64,000 bases of DNA from Bradyrhizobium sp. DOA9 (GCF_000617845.2 NZ_DF820425.1:255690-319689), one strand, 5' to 3'. Positions 18,809 through 28,408 are shown, numbered from the stretch's first letter. Program-made: numbers and translations. The notes: generated by a model not told the origin, from the sequence alone.

Positions 18809-21800
18809 TCACCACGTGTCGATGCACGGCCGCTTCTTCGCCCTCCTCGGCTCGGGCTTCGGCACGGTGCGCAAGCCCGCCATGATCCAGCGCCGCGTCT
18901 CGGCGGGATCGATGACGTTGTCGATCTCGAACACCGAGGCGATCGAGACGGCCTTGCCGTTGGCATAGAGCTCGGCGACCTTGTTGCGGTAATAGGTCTC
19001 GCGCTCCCCAGCGTCGGCGATCGCCTCCATCTCCTTGCGGAAGCCGAGGCGGACGTAGCCCTCCAGGCCCATGCCGCCGAACTCGCCGGTCGGCCAGGCC
19101 GCGGTGAAGAACGAGGCGTGGAAGCCGCCGCCGATCATCGACTGTGCGCCCAGGCCATAGCCCTTGCGCAGCACGATGCCGAATAGCGGCACGGTGAGGC
19201 TGGCGCCGGTCACGAACATGCGCGAGACGTGGCGCACGATGGCGGTCTTCTCCGCCTCGGGGCCGACCATGAAGCCCGGCGTGTCGCAGAGCGAGACAAC
19301 AGGCAGATCGAAGGCGTCGCAGAGCTGGAGGAAACGCGCGGCCTTGTCGCCGGCGTCGGCATCGATGGCGCCGCCGAGATGGCGCGGGTTGTTGGCGATC
19401 AGGCCAAACGGCTTGCCCTCGATGCGGATCAGCGCGGTGATCATGCCGACGCCGTACTCGCGGCGCAGCTCCAGCACTGAATCCTTGTCGGCGACGAGAT
19501 CGATCACGCTGCGGATGTCGTAGACGCGCAGGCGGTTCTCGGGAATGGCGCGGCGGAGCAGGCGCTGGTCGGCCGCCTCCCACTGCGTCACCGCGCCCTG
19601 GAAATAAGACAGGTATTTCTGCGCGACAGATGTCGCCTCTTCTTCGTCCTCGACCAGGATGTCGACGACCCCGTTCGGCGACTGGAATGAGACAGGGCCG
19701 ACCTCGGCCGGGTGATAGACACCGAGGCCGCCGCCCTCGATCATGGCAGGACCGCCCATCCCGATCGAAGCGTTCTTGGTGGCGATGATGACATCGCAGC
19801 AGCCGAGCATCGCGGCGTTGCCGGCGAAGCAATAGCCGGAAACGACGCCGACGACAGGCACGAGGCCCGAGAGCCGCGCGAACTGCACGAAGGACGGGCC
19901 GTCGAGGCCGGTCATGCCGAGCCGGTCGGTGTCGCCGGGCCGGCCGCCGCCGCCTTCGGCATAGAACACCAGCGGCACGCGCCAGTCTTCCGCGAGGCTC
20001 AGCATGCGGTCGATCTTCTTGTGGTTCATGTGGCCCTGCGTGCCCGCGAGCACGGTGTAGTCATAGGCGACGACGATGCAGCGCGCCCCTTCCGGCCCGA
20101 ACTTCCCGGCGTTGACCGTGGCGACGCCCATGACGAGGCCATCGGCCGGCGTGTTCTTGATGAGATCGTCGAGCTTGCGCCGGCGGCGCTGCGCCGCAAT
20201 CGCGAGGCTGCCGTACTCCATGAACGAGCCGTCGTCGACCAGCTGGGCGACGTTCTCGCGTGCGGTGCGCTGGTTGGTGTTGCGGCGGCGCTCGACCGCA
20301 GCGGGGCGGTTCTCGTCGCGCGTGTTGGCCTGGCGGGCGATCAGCTCGGCGAGATCGGGGCGGATATGGTCGAGATCGATGTCGGCTTCCGCTGTCGTGC
20401 TGTCTGCGGCGACGTCGAGCGGCTCGAGATAGAGGATCGGCTCGCCATGCAGCAGCGTGACGCCGTCACCGGCGACGAGCTTTGTCACCCGGCCGCCCTG
20501 CTCGGCCATGACCAGATGTTCCATCTTCATGGACTCGATCACGGCCAGCTGCTGGCCGGGGCGGACGATCTCGCCTTCCTTCACCTGGATGGTGACGATG
20601 GTTCCTTGCAGCGGTGCTGCGACCATCACCGTGCCTTCAGGCACGATCTGCGCGACGAGCGTCTCCGCGCTGTGGCCACCGCTGCGCTCGGCTGCCGCGA
20701 AATAGAGCGGCTTGGCGGCGCCATCCGATGCTTCCACGAGCTTTCCGATGTTGCGGTCGATGAAATCGGTCGCGATCCGGTTGGTCCTGAAATCGGGATG
20801 TGCGAGCACCGCCTGGAGGAAGGCAATGTTGGTGACGACGCCGTCGATCCGGAACTCGCGCAAGCTGCGCGAGGCTTTCGCGACCACGTCATGCCAGGCC
20901 TCGCTCGGCGAGTGCACGATCACCTTGGCCAGCAGCGAGTCGAAGGCGGCGCTGGTCTTGTAGCCCGCATAGCCAAAGCTGTCGACGCGGACGCCGGGGC
21001 CCGACGGCGGCTCGAAAACGGCGAGCACGCCGCCGGTCGGATGCGTGGCGCCCGACATGTCCAGCGTCTCCATGTTGACGCGAAGCTGCATGGCATAGCC
21101 GCGCGGCTTCGGGATCGAGCCCTGCGCAAGGCCGAGGGAGGCCAGCGTGCTGCCCGCGGCGACAGCGAGCTGGGCGCGGACGAGGTCGACGCCGAGCACC
21201 TCCTCGGTCGCGGTATGCTCGACCTGGAGCCGCGGGTTGGCCTCGATGAAGGCGAAGCTGTCCTCGGCGGTGCCGTCGACCAGGAACTCGAACGTGCCGA
21301 GATTGTCGTAGGACGCCGCACCCGCCAGCTGCCTGGCCGCCTCGATGATGCGGCCGCGCAAGGCATCACTCAAGGACGGGCTCGGCGCAACCTCGATCAG
21401 CTTCTGGTGCCGGCGCTGGATGGTGCATTCGCGTTCCCAGAGATGGGAGATCGCACCATAGCGGTCGCCGATGATCTGGACCTCGATGTGGCGCGCTTGC
21501 CGGATCAGCCGCTCGGCATAGACGCCGTCGAAGCCGAACGCCGCCTTGGCCTCGGACTGGCAGCGCGCATAGGCTTCCGCAAGTTCGGACGCATTCTCCA
21601 CCACCCGCATGCCGCGGCCGCCGCCGCCGCCCATCGCCTTGATCACGATCGCAGCATTGCTGCCGAGCGAAGCAAAGAACGCAGTGATCTCCTCCAGCGA
21701 GGACGGCCCGCTTGTGCCGGCAATGATCGGCACGCCGCAGCGTTTCGCCAGCTGACGCGCGGCAACCTTGTCGCCGAACAGCTCGAGCGCTGCCGGTTTG

Positions 21801-22117
21801 GGCCCGACGAAGGTCATTCCGGCATCGGCACAGGCCTTCGCGAAGGCCGCGTTCTCGCTGAGGAAGCCATAGCCGGGATGCACGGCATCGCACGCCGTGC
21901 TCTTCGCCGCTTTCACCACGGCCTCGATGTCGAGATAGGCCCGCGCGCCGCGGCCGGGGATCTCGATCGCCTCGTCCGCAACGCGCACGTGCAGCGACAA
22001 CGCATCGTCCGCGGGATGGAGCGCGACCGTCGCGATGCCGGCATCTGCCGCCGCGCGTGCGATGCGGATGGCGATCTCGCCGCGATTGGCGATCAGGAGT
22101 TTTTTGAACGACATCAT
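18809..22117 (-). CDS. Single-chain biotin-dependent acyl-CoA carboxylase (BC-BCCP-CT)
   Basis: About 1102 residues combine three functions usually split between subunits. Biotin carboxylase (about 3-460) contains KLLIANRGEIAIRI, GGGGGRGM and EANPRLQVEHT. The BCCP domain (about 498-565) has biotinyl Lys531 in ESMKM. The carboxyltransferase (about 600-1095) contains VVAYDYTVLAGTQGHMNHKK, GMTGLDGPSF, GYCFAGNAAMLGC and FGGMGLEGYVRLG. It should carboxylate an acyl-CoA with bicarbonate and ATP. It starts about nine bases after the acyl-CoA synthetase stop (ATG 22117 or 22114), so the acid activated by that enzyme is the probable substrate. Which acyl-CoA cannot be read from sequence. Confidence 0.9.
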   Translation of the reverse strand: MMSFKKLLIANRGEIAIRIARAAADAGIATVALHPADDALSLHVRVADEAIEIPGRGARAYLDIEAVVKAAKSTACDAVHPGYGFLSENAAFAKACADAGMTFVGPKPAALELFGDKVAARQLAKRCGVPIIAGTSGPSSLEEITAFFASLGSNAAIVIKAMGGGGGRGMRVVENASELAEAYARCQSEAKAAFGFDGVYAERLIRQARHIEVQIIGDRYGAISHLWERECTIQRRHQKLIEVAPSPSLSDALRGRIIEAARQLAGAASYDNLGTFEFLVDGTAEDSFAFIEANPRLQVEHTATEEVLGVDLVRAQLAVAAGSTLASLGLAQGSIPKPRGYAMQLRVNMETLDMSGATHPTGGVLAVFEPPSGPGVRVDSFGYAGYKTSAAFDSLLAKVIVHSPSEAWHDVVAKASRSLREFRIDGVVTNIAFLQAVLAHPDFRTNRIATDFIDRNIGKLVEASDGAAKPLYFAAAERSGGHSAETLVAQIVPEGTVMVAAPLQGTIVTIQVKEGEIVRPGQQLAVIESMKMEHLVMAEQGGRVTKLVAGDGVTLLHGEPILYLEPLDVAADSTTAEADIDLDHIRPDLAELIARQANTRDENRPAAVERRRNTNQRTARENVAQLVDDGSFMEYGSLAIAAQRRRRKLDDLIKNTPADGLVMGVATVNAGKFGPEGARCIVVAYDYTVLAGTQGHMNHKKIDRMLSLAEDWRVPLVFYAEGGGGRPGDTDRLGMTGLDGPSFVQFARLSGLVPVVGVVSGYCFAGNAAMLGCCDVIIATKNASIGMGGPAMIEGGGLGVYHPAEVGPVSFQSPNGVVDILVEDEEEATSVAQKYLSYFQGAVTQWEAADQRLLRRAIPENRLRVYDIRSVIDLVADKDSVLELRREYGVGMITALIRIEGKPFGLIANNPRHLGGAIDADAGDKAARFLQLCDAFDLPVVSLCDTPGFMVGPEAEKTAIVRHVSRMFVTGASLTVPLFGIVLRKGYGLGAQSMIGGGFHASFFTAAWPTGEFGGMGLEGYVRLGFRKEMEAIADAGERETYYRNKVAELYANGKAVSIASVFEIDNVIDPAETRRWIMAGLRTVPKPEPRRAKKRPCIDTW

Positions 22118-22126
22118 ATCTCTCAA

Positions 22127-23848
22127 CTAGACGGCAGCAGGCCGGTTTGGATCGAGGTCCTGCTTCTTCACCTTTCCCGTCGCCGTCAGCGGCAGGGCTT
22201 CGATAATGCGCACTTCCGGAACCTTGTAGATGGCCATGCGCTCGGCGCACCAGGCGCGCAGCTCCTGTTCCGAGACCGTGCCGATCGCTTCCGGCTTGAG
22301 CTGGATGTAGGCGACCGGCACCTGGCCCTTGTCCGGATCGTCACGGCCGACCACGCCCGAGCCGAGCACCTTCGGGTGCTGCCCCAGCAGCGCCTCGATC
22401 TCCGGCGGAAACACGCTCATGCCCTTGACCTTCAGCATCTCCTTGCGCCGGCCGAGGAAGTGCAGGAAGCCGTCCTTGTCGATGGTGCCGATATCTCCGG
22501 TGCGCAACCAGCCGTCGACCAGCGATTCCGCCGTCGCCTCCGGCTTGTTCCAATAGCTCTTGAGCAGCGACGGCGTACGCACGCGGATCTCGCCTTCGGC
22601 TCCGAGCGGCAGCAGGGCGCCGGTCTCGAAATCGGTGATCTTGAACTCGGCACCGGGCACCGGCAGGCCGACGAAGATCGGCTGGCTGTCGAGGTCGAAA
22701 TCGTCGTCCTGGAAACCGGCCGTAAACGTGTTCGAGGTGTGCGTCTCGGTCATGCCCCAGGCCGCCTCCATCAGGATCGTGCCGGTGAGGTCCTTCCAGC
22801 GCCTGCGATAGCCGGCGTTGAGCTTCTTGACGAAGGAGACCACGCGCACCTCTTTCAGCGACGACAGGTCGAACTCGCTCCAGCGCGGATGGTCCATCAT
22901 CTCGACGGCGCAATCGACCGGCATCACCGTGATCGTGACCTTGTATTTGTCGATCGCGGCCATTGCACCGACGGCGTCCCAGCGGGCCAGTAACACCAGC
23001 GTCCCTCCGGCGAACAGCGGGAAGATCAGGCCGGCGTTTTCGCCGGCGATCCAGAACTCCGGAAAGAATGACAGGGAGACGCTGCTCTCATCTGATTGCA
23101 TCGAGATGCCGTAATTGGCGGCGGCCGTGTAGACCATGTCGCGATGGGTATGCACGCAGCCCTTGGGCATGCCGGTGGTGCCGCCAGTGTAGTTGAGCGC
23201 GGCGACATCATCGAGGTGAGGCGGCGACAGCGGGGTCGGTGCGGGCAGTGCCGCAAGCGCCGGCAGCAGATCAGTTGCGCCGGGGACCGCAACGCGCGGC
23301 GCACGGATCGAGTCCGGTGCCGGAAAAGCAGGCGTCGCCGGCACGACATCGGCAAAGCTGGTGACGATGATCTCGCGTAGCCGCACCTCGCCGCGGACCT
23401 GATCAACGATGGGCATGAGCTGGTCGAGCGCCACGATCAATTCGGCCTGGGTGTCGTTGAGCTCGTAGGACAATTCGAATGCGCGCGACAGCGGGCTGAC
23501 TGGCACGTGGACGGCGCCGAGCTTCAGGATGCCGAAGAACACGATGTGGAATTGCGGGCAGTTCGGCAGGAACACCGCGACGCGATCGCCCTTGCGCACG
23601 CCCTTCGCGTGCAGCAGCGCCGCAAAGCGATCGCTATGCCGATCGAGATCGGCATAAGTGGTCACATGGCCGTAGAAGATCACCGCGGGCCGCTCCGGAC
23701 TCCGCTTCGCCCAGGCGCGCAGATATTCCGTCAGGGGAACTTCGCCATGCAGATAGTTCGGCGAGCGCGGCCGACCCTTCGGCCAGGCCTTGTGCCACAG
23801 GCCGCGCAAGGTGGCGAGGTAGTCCTTCTCGTCGAGGCCCGTGTTCAT
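22127..23848 (-). CDS. Acyl-CoA synthetase (AMP-forming, ANL superfamily)
   Basis: The 573-residue enzyme contains the P-loop-like YTGGTTGMPKGC, the motif LMEAAWGMTETHT and GDIGTIDKDGFLHFLGRRKE. The C-terminal catalytic Lys lies in TATGKVKKQDL. It activates a carboxylic acid to an acyl-AMP and then an acyl-CoA. It is the first gene of a unit with the fused carboxylase, suggesting activate-then-carboxylate chemistry. The start at ATG 23848 follows a leader containing a 20-bp perfect palindrome. Confidence 0.9.
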   Translation of the reverse strand: MNTGLDEKDYLATLRGLWHKAWPKGRPRSPNYLHGEVPLTEYLRAWAKRSPERPAVIFYGHVTTYADLDRHSDRFAALLHAKGVRKGDRVAVFLPNCPQFHIVFFGILKLGAVHVPVSPLSRAFELSYELNDTQAELIVALDQLMPIVDQVRGEVRLREIIVTSFADVVPATPAFPAPDSIRAPRVAVPGATDLLPALAALPAPTPLSPPHLDDVAALNYTGGTTGMPKGCVHTHRDMVYTAAANYGISMQSDESSVSLSFFPEFWIAGENAGLIFPLFAGGTLVLLARWDAVGAMAAIDKYKVTITVMPVDCAVEMMDHPRWSEFDLSSLKEVRVVSFVKKLNAGYRRRWKDLTGTILMEAAWGMTETHTSNTFTAGFQDDDFDLDSQPIFVGLPVPGAEFKITDFETGALLPLGAEGEIRVRTPSLLKSYWNKPEATAESLVDGWLRTGDIGTIDKDGFLHFLGRRKEMLKVKGMSVFPPEIEALLGQHPKVLGSGVVGRDDPDKGQVPVAYIQLKPEAIGTVSEQELRAWCAERMAIYKVPEVRIIEALPLTATGKVKKQDLDPNRPAAV

Positions 23849-23880
23849 GACGCTCTTCCCGTGCTGCTTTTCTTTTTCGG

Positions 23881-23900
23881 GACGGCACGCGCGTGCCGTC
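23881..23900. promoter_or_regulatory. Perfect 20-bp palindrome in the acyl-CoA synthetase leader
   Basis: GACGGCACGCGCGTGCCGTC is its own reverse complement. It lies 33-52 bases upstream of the synthetase ATG. A TTGACA on the minus strand (about 23936-23941) is a possible -35 further upstream. The palindrome could be an operator or an activator site; no convincing sigma-54 -24/-12 box was found. Confidence 0.4.
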
Positions 23901-23996
23901 GGTCGACGTCGTTACACGTCGAGCACGGCAGAGTTCATGTCAAGGAAAACAGTTTTCCGCAGCACGGCCGATGCCGCGGCGCGGAAAAATCAGAGG

Positions 23997-24668
23997 TTAC
24001 GCCGCAACGAGACGCATGATCCGCCGCACGGCCGACGGGATCGGCGCGATGACCGGCACGGCGAACATCGGCTGAAGCTCGCGCGCCGCTTCGCCCAGCG
24101 GCCCACCGCCGATGATGACCGCTTCCGCCCCGTCCTGCGCGATGCAGGCCTCGACTGCGCCGGCGAGCGCTGCGCGCAGCTGCGCCGGATCGCGCATCAG
24201 CTGTTGCGGATCGCCGTCGGCAAAGCGCGTGCCGGTGTAGCTCGCGCGCAAGCCCAGCATAACAGACAATGCATCGATCTTCGCTTTCAGCAATGGCGTC
24301 GTGGTCGCCACGCCGAACCGGCGACCATTCCCGGCGGCTTCCAACATCGCGGATTCGCCGATGCCGACGGCAGGCAGCTTCATCGCCGCCTTGATCCCGG
24401 CGAGACCGGGATCGCCGAATGCCGACACGATGACGCCGTCGCACGCGCCGCCTCGCAGACGCGCGATCTCCTCGACCTCCGATGCAGCCGCCTCCAATGC
24501 ATCTGCCGAGACGATCATCGTGGGCGCTCGCATTGCCGTGGCGCCGACGATGTCGAAACCATCGGCGGCAGCGGACCGGGCAATCGCCACCATCCTCGCG
24601 GTGGTCGCCTCATTGCTGTTCGGATTGATCAGGAGGATGCGCGCGCGCCGATCGGAGTTTTGGCCCAT
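23997..24668 (-). CDS. Asp/Glu/hydantoin racemase-family protein lacking both catalytic Cys
   Basis: The 223-residue protein has the family fold: ILLINPNSNEATT at the start, then GVIVSAFGDPGLAGIKAA and EAVIIGGGPLG. In hydantoin and allantoin racemases the catalytic cysteines occur as ACFGDPG and LGCAGM. Here the equivalents are Ala83 and Gly188, confirmed codon by codon (GCA and GGT). Cys76 is present but displaced. The classical two-cysteine racemisation should therefore be impossible. It may bind a ligand or catalyse something else. It is on the same strand as the chemoreceptor gene behind it, 12 bases away. Confidence 0.78.
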   Translation of the reverse strand: MGQNSDRRARILLINPNSNEATTARMVAIARSAAADGFDIVGATAMRAPTMIVSADALEAAASEVEEIARLRGGACDGVIVSAFGDPGLAGIKAAMKLPAVGIGESAMLEAAGNGRRFGVATTTPLLKAKIDALSVMLGLRASYTGTRFADGDPQQLMRDPAQLRAALAGAVEACIAQDGAEAVIIGGGPLGEAARELQPMFAVPVIAPIPSAVRRIMRLVAA

Positions 24669-24680
24669 CCTCCCGCTATA

Positions 24681-26363
24681 CTAGGCCGCGCGCACGCCCG
24701 CAACGAAGGCGCTGACTTCGTCTTCGAGCGATTGCAGCTTGTGCGTGAGACGGCCGCTCGATTGCAGCACGCGGCCGGCGGCCTGGCCGGTCTCGGCGGT
24801 CGCATCGGTGACGCCGGAGATGTTGTGCGAGACCTGGTCGGTGCCGGAGGCCGCCTCCTGCACGCTGTGGGCGATCGCCTTGGTCGCGGCGCCCTGCTCC
24901 TCGACCGCGGCGGCGATCGACGAGGAGATCTCGTTGACCTCCATGATGGTGGCGCGGATGCTCTCGATGTTGCCGACGACCTGATTGGTCTCCGCCTGGA
25001 TCGCGGTGATCTGCGCGCCGATCTCGTCGGTCGCCTTCGCGGTCTGGCTCGCCAGCGACTTCACCTCGCTCGCGACCACCGCAAAGCCCTTGCCGGCCTC
25101 GCCCGCGCGCGCCGCCTCGATGGTGGCGTTGAGCGCGAGCAGATTGGTCTGCGAGGCGATCTGGTTGATGAGGTCGATGACCTCGCCGATCTTGTGCGCG
25201 GCGGCGGCGAGGCCCTGCACGGTGTCGTTGGTGCGCTGGCCGTCCGCGGCGGCCTTGTCGGCCACTGTCGCGGCCTGTGCCACGCGCTGGCTGATCTCGG
25301 CGATCGAAGCCGACAGCTGGCCGGCGGCGGAGGCCACCGTCTGCACGTTGCTCGAGGCCTGCTGGCACGCGGTGGCGACGAAGCTCGCACGATCGCTCGC
25401 CTTGTTCGCGGTTTCCGACATGCCCTGCGCGGCCTGCTGCATCGCGCGCGCCTCGTCGAAGACGTCGCGGACGACGGCCTGCACGCTCGCCTCGAACTTG
25501 CCGGCGAGATCGGCCATGGTCTTGCGCTTCTCGTCGTCGGCCCTCTGCTTCAGCTCCTGCTGCTCTGCATGCATCCGGCTCATCGCCGATGCATTGTCCT
25601 TGAATACGGCGAGCGCCTTGGCGAGGCCGCCGACCTCGTCGCGGCGGCCGGCGTAAGGCACGTCGAAGGCGCTGTCGCCGGCGGCAAGGCGCTCGGTCAG
25701 CGCGGTGATCCGGGCCAGCGGCCGGGTGACGCTGCGGCCGATCAGGAACGAGGCCCCGAGCACCGCGACCAGCACCGCGAGACAAATATAGGCGAAGGTC
25801 ATCGCGTTCTGGCGGAAGGCGGCGTCGACGTCGTCGAGATAGATGCCGGTGCCGATGATCCAGCCCCAGGGCGCAAAGCCCTTCACATAGGAGATTTTCC
25901 CGACCGGCTGGTCGAAGCCGGGCTTCGGCCAGAGATAGCCGTAGAAGCCCGCGCCGTGCTTGGTGACGACGTCGACGAAGCCCATGAACAGCGCATTGCC
26001 GGCGGGATCCTTCATCCCGGAGAGATCCTTGCCGTCGAGCTCGGGCTTGATCGGATGCATGACCATCTTGGGGGTCATGTCATTGATCCAGAAATACTCG
26101 ACCTTGTCGTAGCGCAGGCTCTTGATCTCGGCCATCGCGCCGGCCTGGGCCTGCTCGCGCGAGAGCTTTCCTTCGCTCTCGAGCTTCTGGTAATGCGCCA
26201 GGATGCCGTAGCCGATATCGACCATGTGCTGCGTCTTGGCCTGGCGGTCGGCGACCATCTGTGTGCGGAGGGTCGACAGCGCGACCGGCGCCAGCGCGAT
26301 CATGCCGACGAGGCTGATGCCGACAATCAGGACCAGCTTGAAACTGATGCGGGAGAAAATCAT
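24681..26363 (-). CDS. Methyl-accepting chemotaxis protein with single Cache sensor
   Basis: In this 560-residue receptor, TM1 lies at about 9-30. A periplasmic sCache_2-type domain at about 35-185 has [34 protein letters not shown] and [17 protein letters not shown]2 is at about 185-205. A HAMP segment ([18 protein letters not shown]) and the signalling coiled coil follow, whose hairpin tip reads [20 protein letters not shown]. The ligand is unknown; sCache_2 domains often bind small organic acids. No C-terminal CheR-tether pentapeptide is obvious. Confidence 0.93.
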   Translation of the reverse strand: MIFSRISFKLVLIVGISLVGMIALAPVALSTLRTQMVADRQAKTQHMVDIGYGILAHYQKLESEGKLSREQAQAGAMAEIKSLRYDKVEYFWINDMTPKMVMHPIKPELDGKDLSGMKDPAGNALFMGFVDVVTKHGAGFYGYLWPKPGFDQPVGKISYVKGFAPWGWIIGTGIYLDDVDAAFRQNAMTFAYICLAVLVAVLGASFLIGRSVTRPLARITALTERLAAGDSAFDVPYAGRRDEVGGLAKALAVFKDNASAMSRMHAEQQELKQRADDEKRKTMADLAGKFEASVQAVVRDVFDEARAMQQAAQGMSETANKASDRASFVATACQQASSNVQTVASAAGQLSASIAEISQRVAQAATVADKAAADGQRTNDTVQGLAAAAHKIGEVIDLINQIASQTNLLALNATIEAARAGEAGKGFAVVASEVKSLASQTAKATDEIGAQITAIQAETNQVVGNIESIRATIMEVNEISSSIAAAVEEQGAATKAIAHSVQEAASGTDQVSHNISGVTDATAETGQAAGRVLQSSGRLTHKLQSLEDEVSAFVAGVRAA

Positions 26364-26661
26364 CGGTGCTCACAGGATTTGGAAGGGCTGATATTACCAT
26401 TCTATCCCGGGTCCCCTTAGCGAAGCTTTAAGCATTCGGGTTCCCGCATCCCCGGAATCGTCCGGGGGGAGGGCGGGCGCGGCCCTGCTGCTCATGGCTG
26501 CGAGGCGAGCGATCGACTGCATCCGAGATACGAATTCTTCCAATCTGGAACACCTCGACATCGCCCCTTCGCGCGTTGACTTGGAGAGCTCTCTGGCAGA
26601 ACGATCGCGCTGATCATCCACGCCGGGGCTGGCGTGAGCGCAGCCAGAGGCCAGAGGCACA

Positions 26662-27162
26662 ATGCATCGATCGACAGACACCAGGCCCCTCGACCTTCCT
26701 GCGCTGAGCGCAGCGGAGCGGCTCCTCATCTGGGGATTTCGGGCGAAGGCGCGCAGCGGAAGCGCCGTCCCGACCGCGGCCGACATCCAGCAGGTGTACG
26801 ACCATTTTCGCGTCGGCGATGCCGTGCTGTCGCTGGAATCCATGATCGAGATCTTTGCCTGCACAGCGCATACCGCGATCGAGGTGCACTGCCCCACCTG
26901 TCCGCGCATATCCGACAGCGAGGGCGGAATCTTGCGCGCGATTGCCGCGGCCCAGCAGGACCGCGTCGATGTGGCGCGCGAGCAGTTCGAGCGCTGGCTG
27001 CCGCCGATCGGCGCCGATTGGGCGCTCGCGCCGGTTCGGGGTCTTGCAACGATCTTCCGCATCGCCGGCCTCATCCTGCCCGACCGGCACGCGCCGTCTG
27101 TCGCGCATGACCGGATGATGGCGATGAAGAGCTGGTTCGTCGGCAGCGCGACGTTGCATTGA
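26662..27162 (+). CDS. Hypothetical protein with CPTC motif, 166 residues
   Basis: Unrecognised family. The body is helical (LSAAERLLIWGFRAKARSG, ILRAIAAAQQDRVDVAREQF). A mid-protein segment EIFACTAHTAIEVHCPTCPR carries three cysteines, two in a CxxC pair, suggesting metal or redox binding. It is followed 14 bases later by another small cysteine-containing gene in the same direction, so the two are probably one unit. SD is weak (AGAGG). The 298-base gap before it shows no clear promoter. The long antisense frame overlapping it lacks family resemblance and I reject it. Confidence 0.65.
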   Translation: MHRSTDTRPLDLPALSAAERLLIWGFRAKARSGSAVPTAADIQQVYDHFRVGDAVLSLESMIEIFACTAHTAIEVHCPTCPRISDSEGGILRAIAAAQQDRVDVAREQFERWLPPIGADWALAPVRGLATIFRIAGLILPDRHAPSVAHDRMMAMKSWFVGSATLH

Positions 27163-27176
27163 GGAGATCGTCCACG

Positions 27177-27647
27177 ATGCAGGCCATTTGCGATTCTGCG
27201 CCGAAGCCGGACGCGAGCGAGCCGTTGCTCTGTCCGCTTCAAGCCGCGGTTGCGACCCGGCCGAGCATCGACAGCTACGATGATTTTTCCCGCCTCGCGC
27301 TGGCACTGTTCCGCTTCATCGGAGCGGCCTATGCGACCGGAGCCTCCGATTGTTGGGAAGCGGCCTATCGCTTTGCCGAGGAAGCGCCCGGCATTGCGGA
27401 CAGTCCGCTGCTGGTCGCGCGGGCCGCGGCCCTCGTCCGGATCCTGCGCAGCGGCCGGCCCTGCGAGCTGTGCTTCATGCCGCCGTCCTGCAGGCGGCTT
27501 TCCAGGGACGAGGCGGAATTGATGCGCCTGCTGGCGGTCGCACGGCGCAGGCAGCCGGGCGAGCTCGGGTCCATCGTTGGCCAGTTCGTCGGCTCCGGCA
27601 AGGAGGACGCGGCGACACGGGCGGTCAACGCGCTCGCGCTGTGCTGA
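27177..27647 (+). CDS. Hypothetical protein with CELC motif, 156 residues
   Basis: Unrecognised. ATG 27177 has GGAG about ten bases upstream, inside the spacer after the previous gene. The protein is helical (FSRLALALFRFIGAAYATGA) and contains RPCELCFMPPSCRR, a CxxC plus a third Cys. This echoes the cysteine cluster in the partner gene upstream, so the two products may act together. It converges with the TetR gene, leaving three bases between the stop codons. Confidence 0.65.
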   Translation: MQAICDSAPKPDASEPLLCPLQAAVATRPSIDSYDDFSRLALALFRFIGAAYATGASDCWEAAYRFAEEAPGIADSPLLVARAAALVRILRSGRPCELCFMPPSCRRLSRDEAELMRLLAVARRRQPGELGSIVGQFVGSGKEDAATRAVNALALC

Positions 27648-27650
27648 CGC

Positions 27651-28250
27651 CTATCCGCCCTTCCTGCCGAGCAGGAGATCGATCGTGTGCGCGGCGATCT
27701 TGCGCAATTGTGGCTCGTCCCCGAAGGCACGCTCGAGCACGGCGAGGCCGCGCGTCACGGTGACGATGTGCAGCGCCGCAGCCGCAGGATTGCCGTTGAA
27801 CTCGCCCCGGGCCGCGGCGGCCGCCAGCGTGTCCTGAAGCAGTGCGGTGATGCGCGAAATCAGGTTCGCAAAAGCCTGGCGCGCGTTGTCGTCGAGCCCC
27901 TCGCCTTCGGCGGCGCCGAGCTCCATGAGCCCGCGCGTCGTCGGACAGCCGCGCGGCGGCGTGCCCGAGCGGAAACTCGTGATGGTCAGATCGAAGAACG
28001 CGGTTAGGCGCTTGCGCAAGGATCCAACCCCGAGCGCCTTTTGCAGTGCTGCGAGATAATCCCCGGCGTAGCGTTCATAGGCCTGCAGGAATAGCGCCTC
28101 CTTGCTGCCGAAGGCGTTGTAGAGACTCCCGCGCTGGACCGCCGCATCGCGCGCAATGTCGGACAGCGAGGTGCCGCGCACGCCATTGCGCCAGAATCGG
28201 TCGAACGCGATGCGCAGGACCTCGTCATGGTCGAATTCACGCGGTCTCAA
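27651..28250 (-). CDS. TetR/AcrR-family transcriptional regulator
   Basis: The 199-residue repressor has the N-terminal HTH TSLSDIARDAAVQRGSLYNAF, followed by GSKEALFLQAYERYAG and a C-terminal helical ligand domain (TRGLMELGAAEGEGLD is typical of the YcdC/TetR_C group). The TTG start at 28250 has GGAG six bases upstream. It is divergent from the tautomerase gene, so it most likely controls itself and that gene through the inverted repeats in the 158-base spacer. Confidence 0.88.
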   Translation of the reverse strand: MRPREFDHDEVLRIAFDRFWRNGVRGTSLSDIARDAAVQRGSLYNAFGSKEALFLQAYERYAGDYLAALQKALGVGSLRKRLTAFFDLTITSFRSGTPPRGCPTTRGLMELGAAEGEGLDDNARQAFANLISRITALLQDTLAAAAARGEFNGNPAAAALHIVTVTRGLAVLERAFGDEPQLRKIAAHTIDLLLGRKGG

Positions 28251-28268
28251 GCTTGGCTCCGGAAAATA

Positions 28269-28312
28269 TTTGACACGCCGTCAAGAACATGTTTTCTGGA
28301 CATCGTGTCAAA
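28269..28312. promoter_or_regulatory. Inverted repeat between divergent tetR and tautomerase genes
   Basis: TTTGACAC (28269-28276) and GTGTCAAA (28305-28312) are exact complements 28 bases apart. The centre contains AGAACATGTTTTCT, itself nearly palindromic. The TTGACA cores also provide facing -35-like elements. It is a probable TetR operator region (inferred). Confidence 0.5.
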
Positions 28313-28408
28313 AATTGATCGGGATTGATAGCCCGTTTTCCTTGATCGGCTGAGCCGGCGGCGCCTACATCGCCGTGCCGGTCGGGACCGCATGCAGAGG
28401 GACGAACG

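Noticed and set aside
19712..22993. Very long plus-strand open frame (over 1000 codons) opposite the fused carboxylase and synthetase
   Set aside because: It is a GC-bias mirror of two clear genes. Its translation is His/Arg/Asp-rich and lacks any family motif.
23849..23996. Sigma-54 promoter before the acyl-CoA synthetase gene
   Set aside because: No GG-N10-GC element with adequate TGGCAC/TTGC match in the leader; the link to the nearby activator rests on position only.
26394..27242. Minus-strand frame opposite the first Cys-containing small gene
   Set aside because: Translation is Arg/Ser-rich and without structure; the plus-strand pair has tight spacing and similar cysteine patterns.
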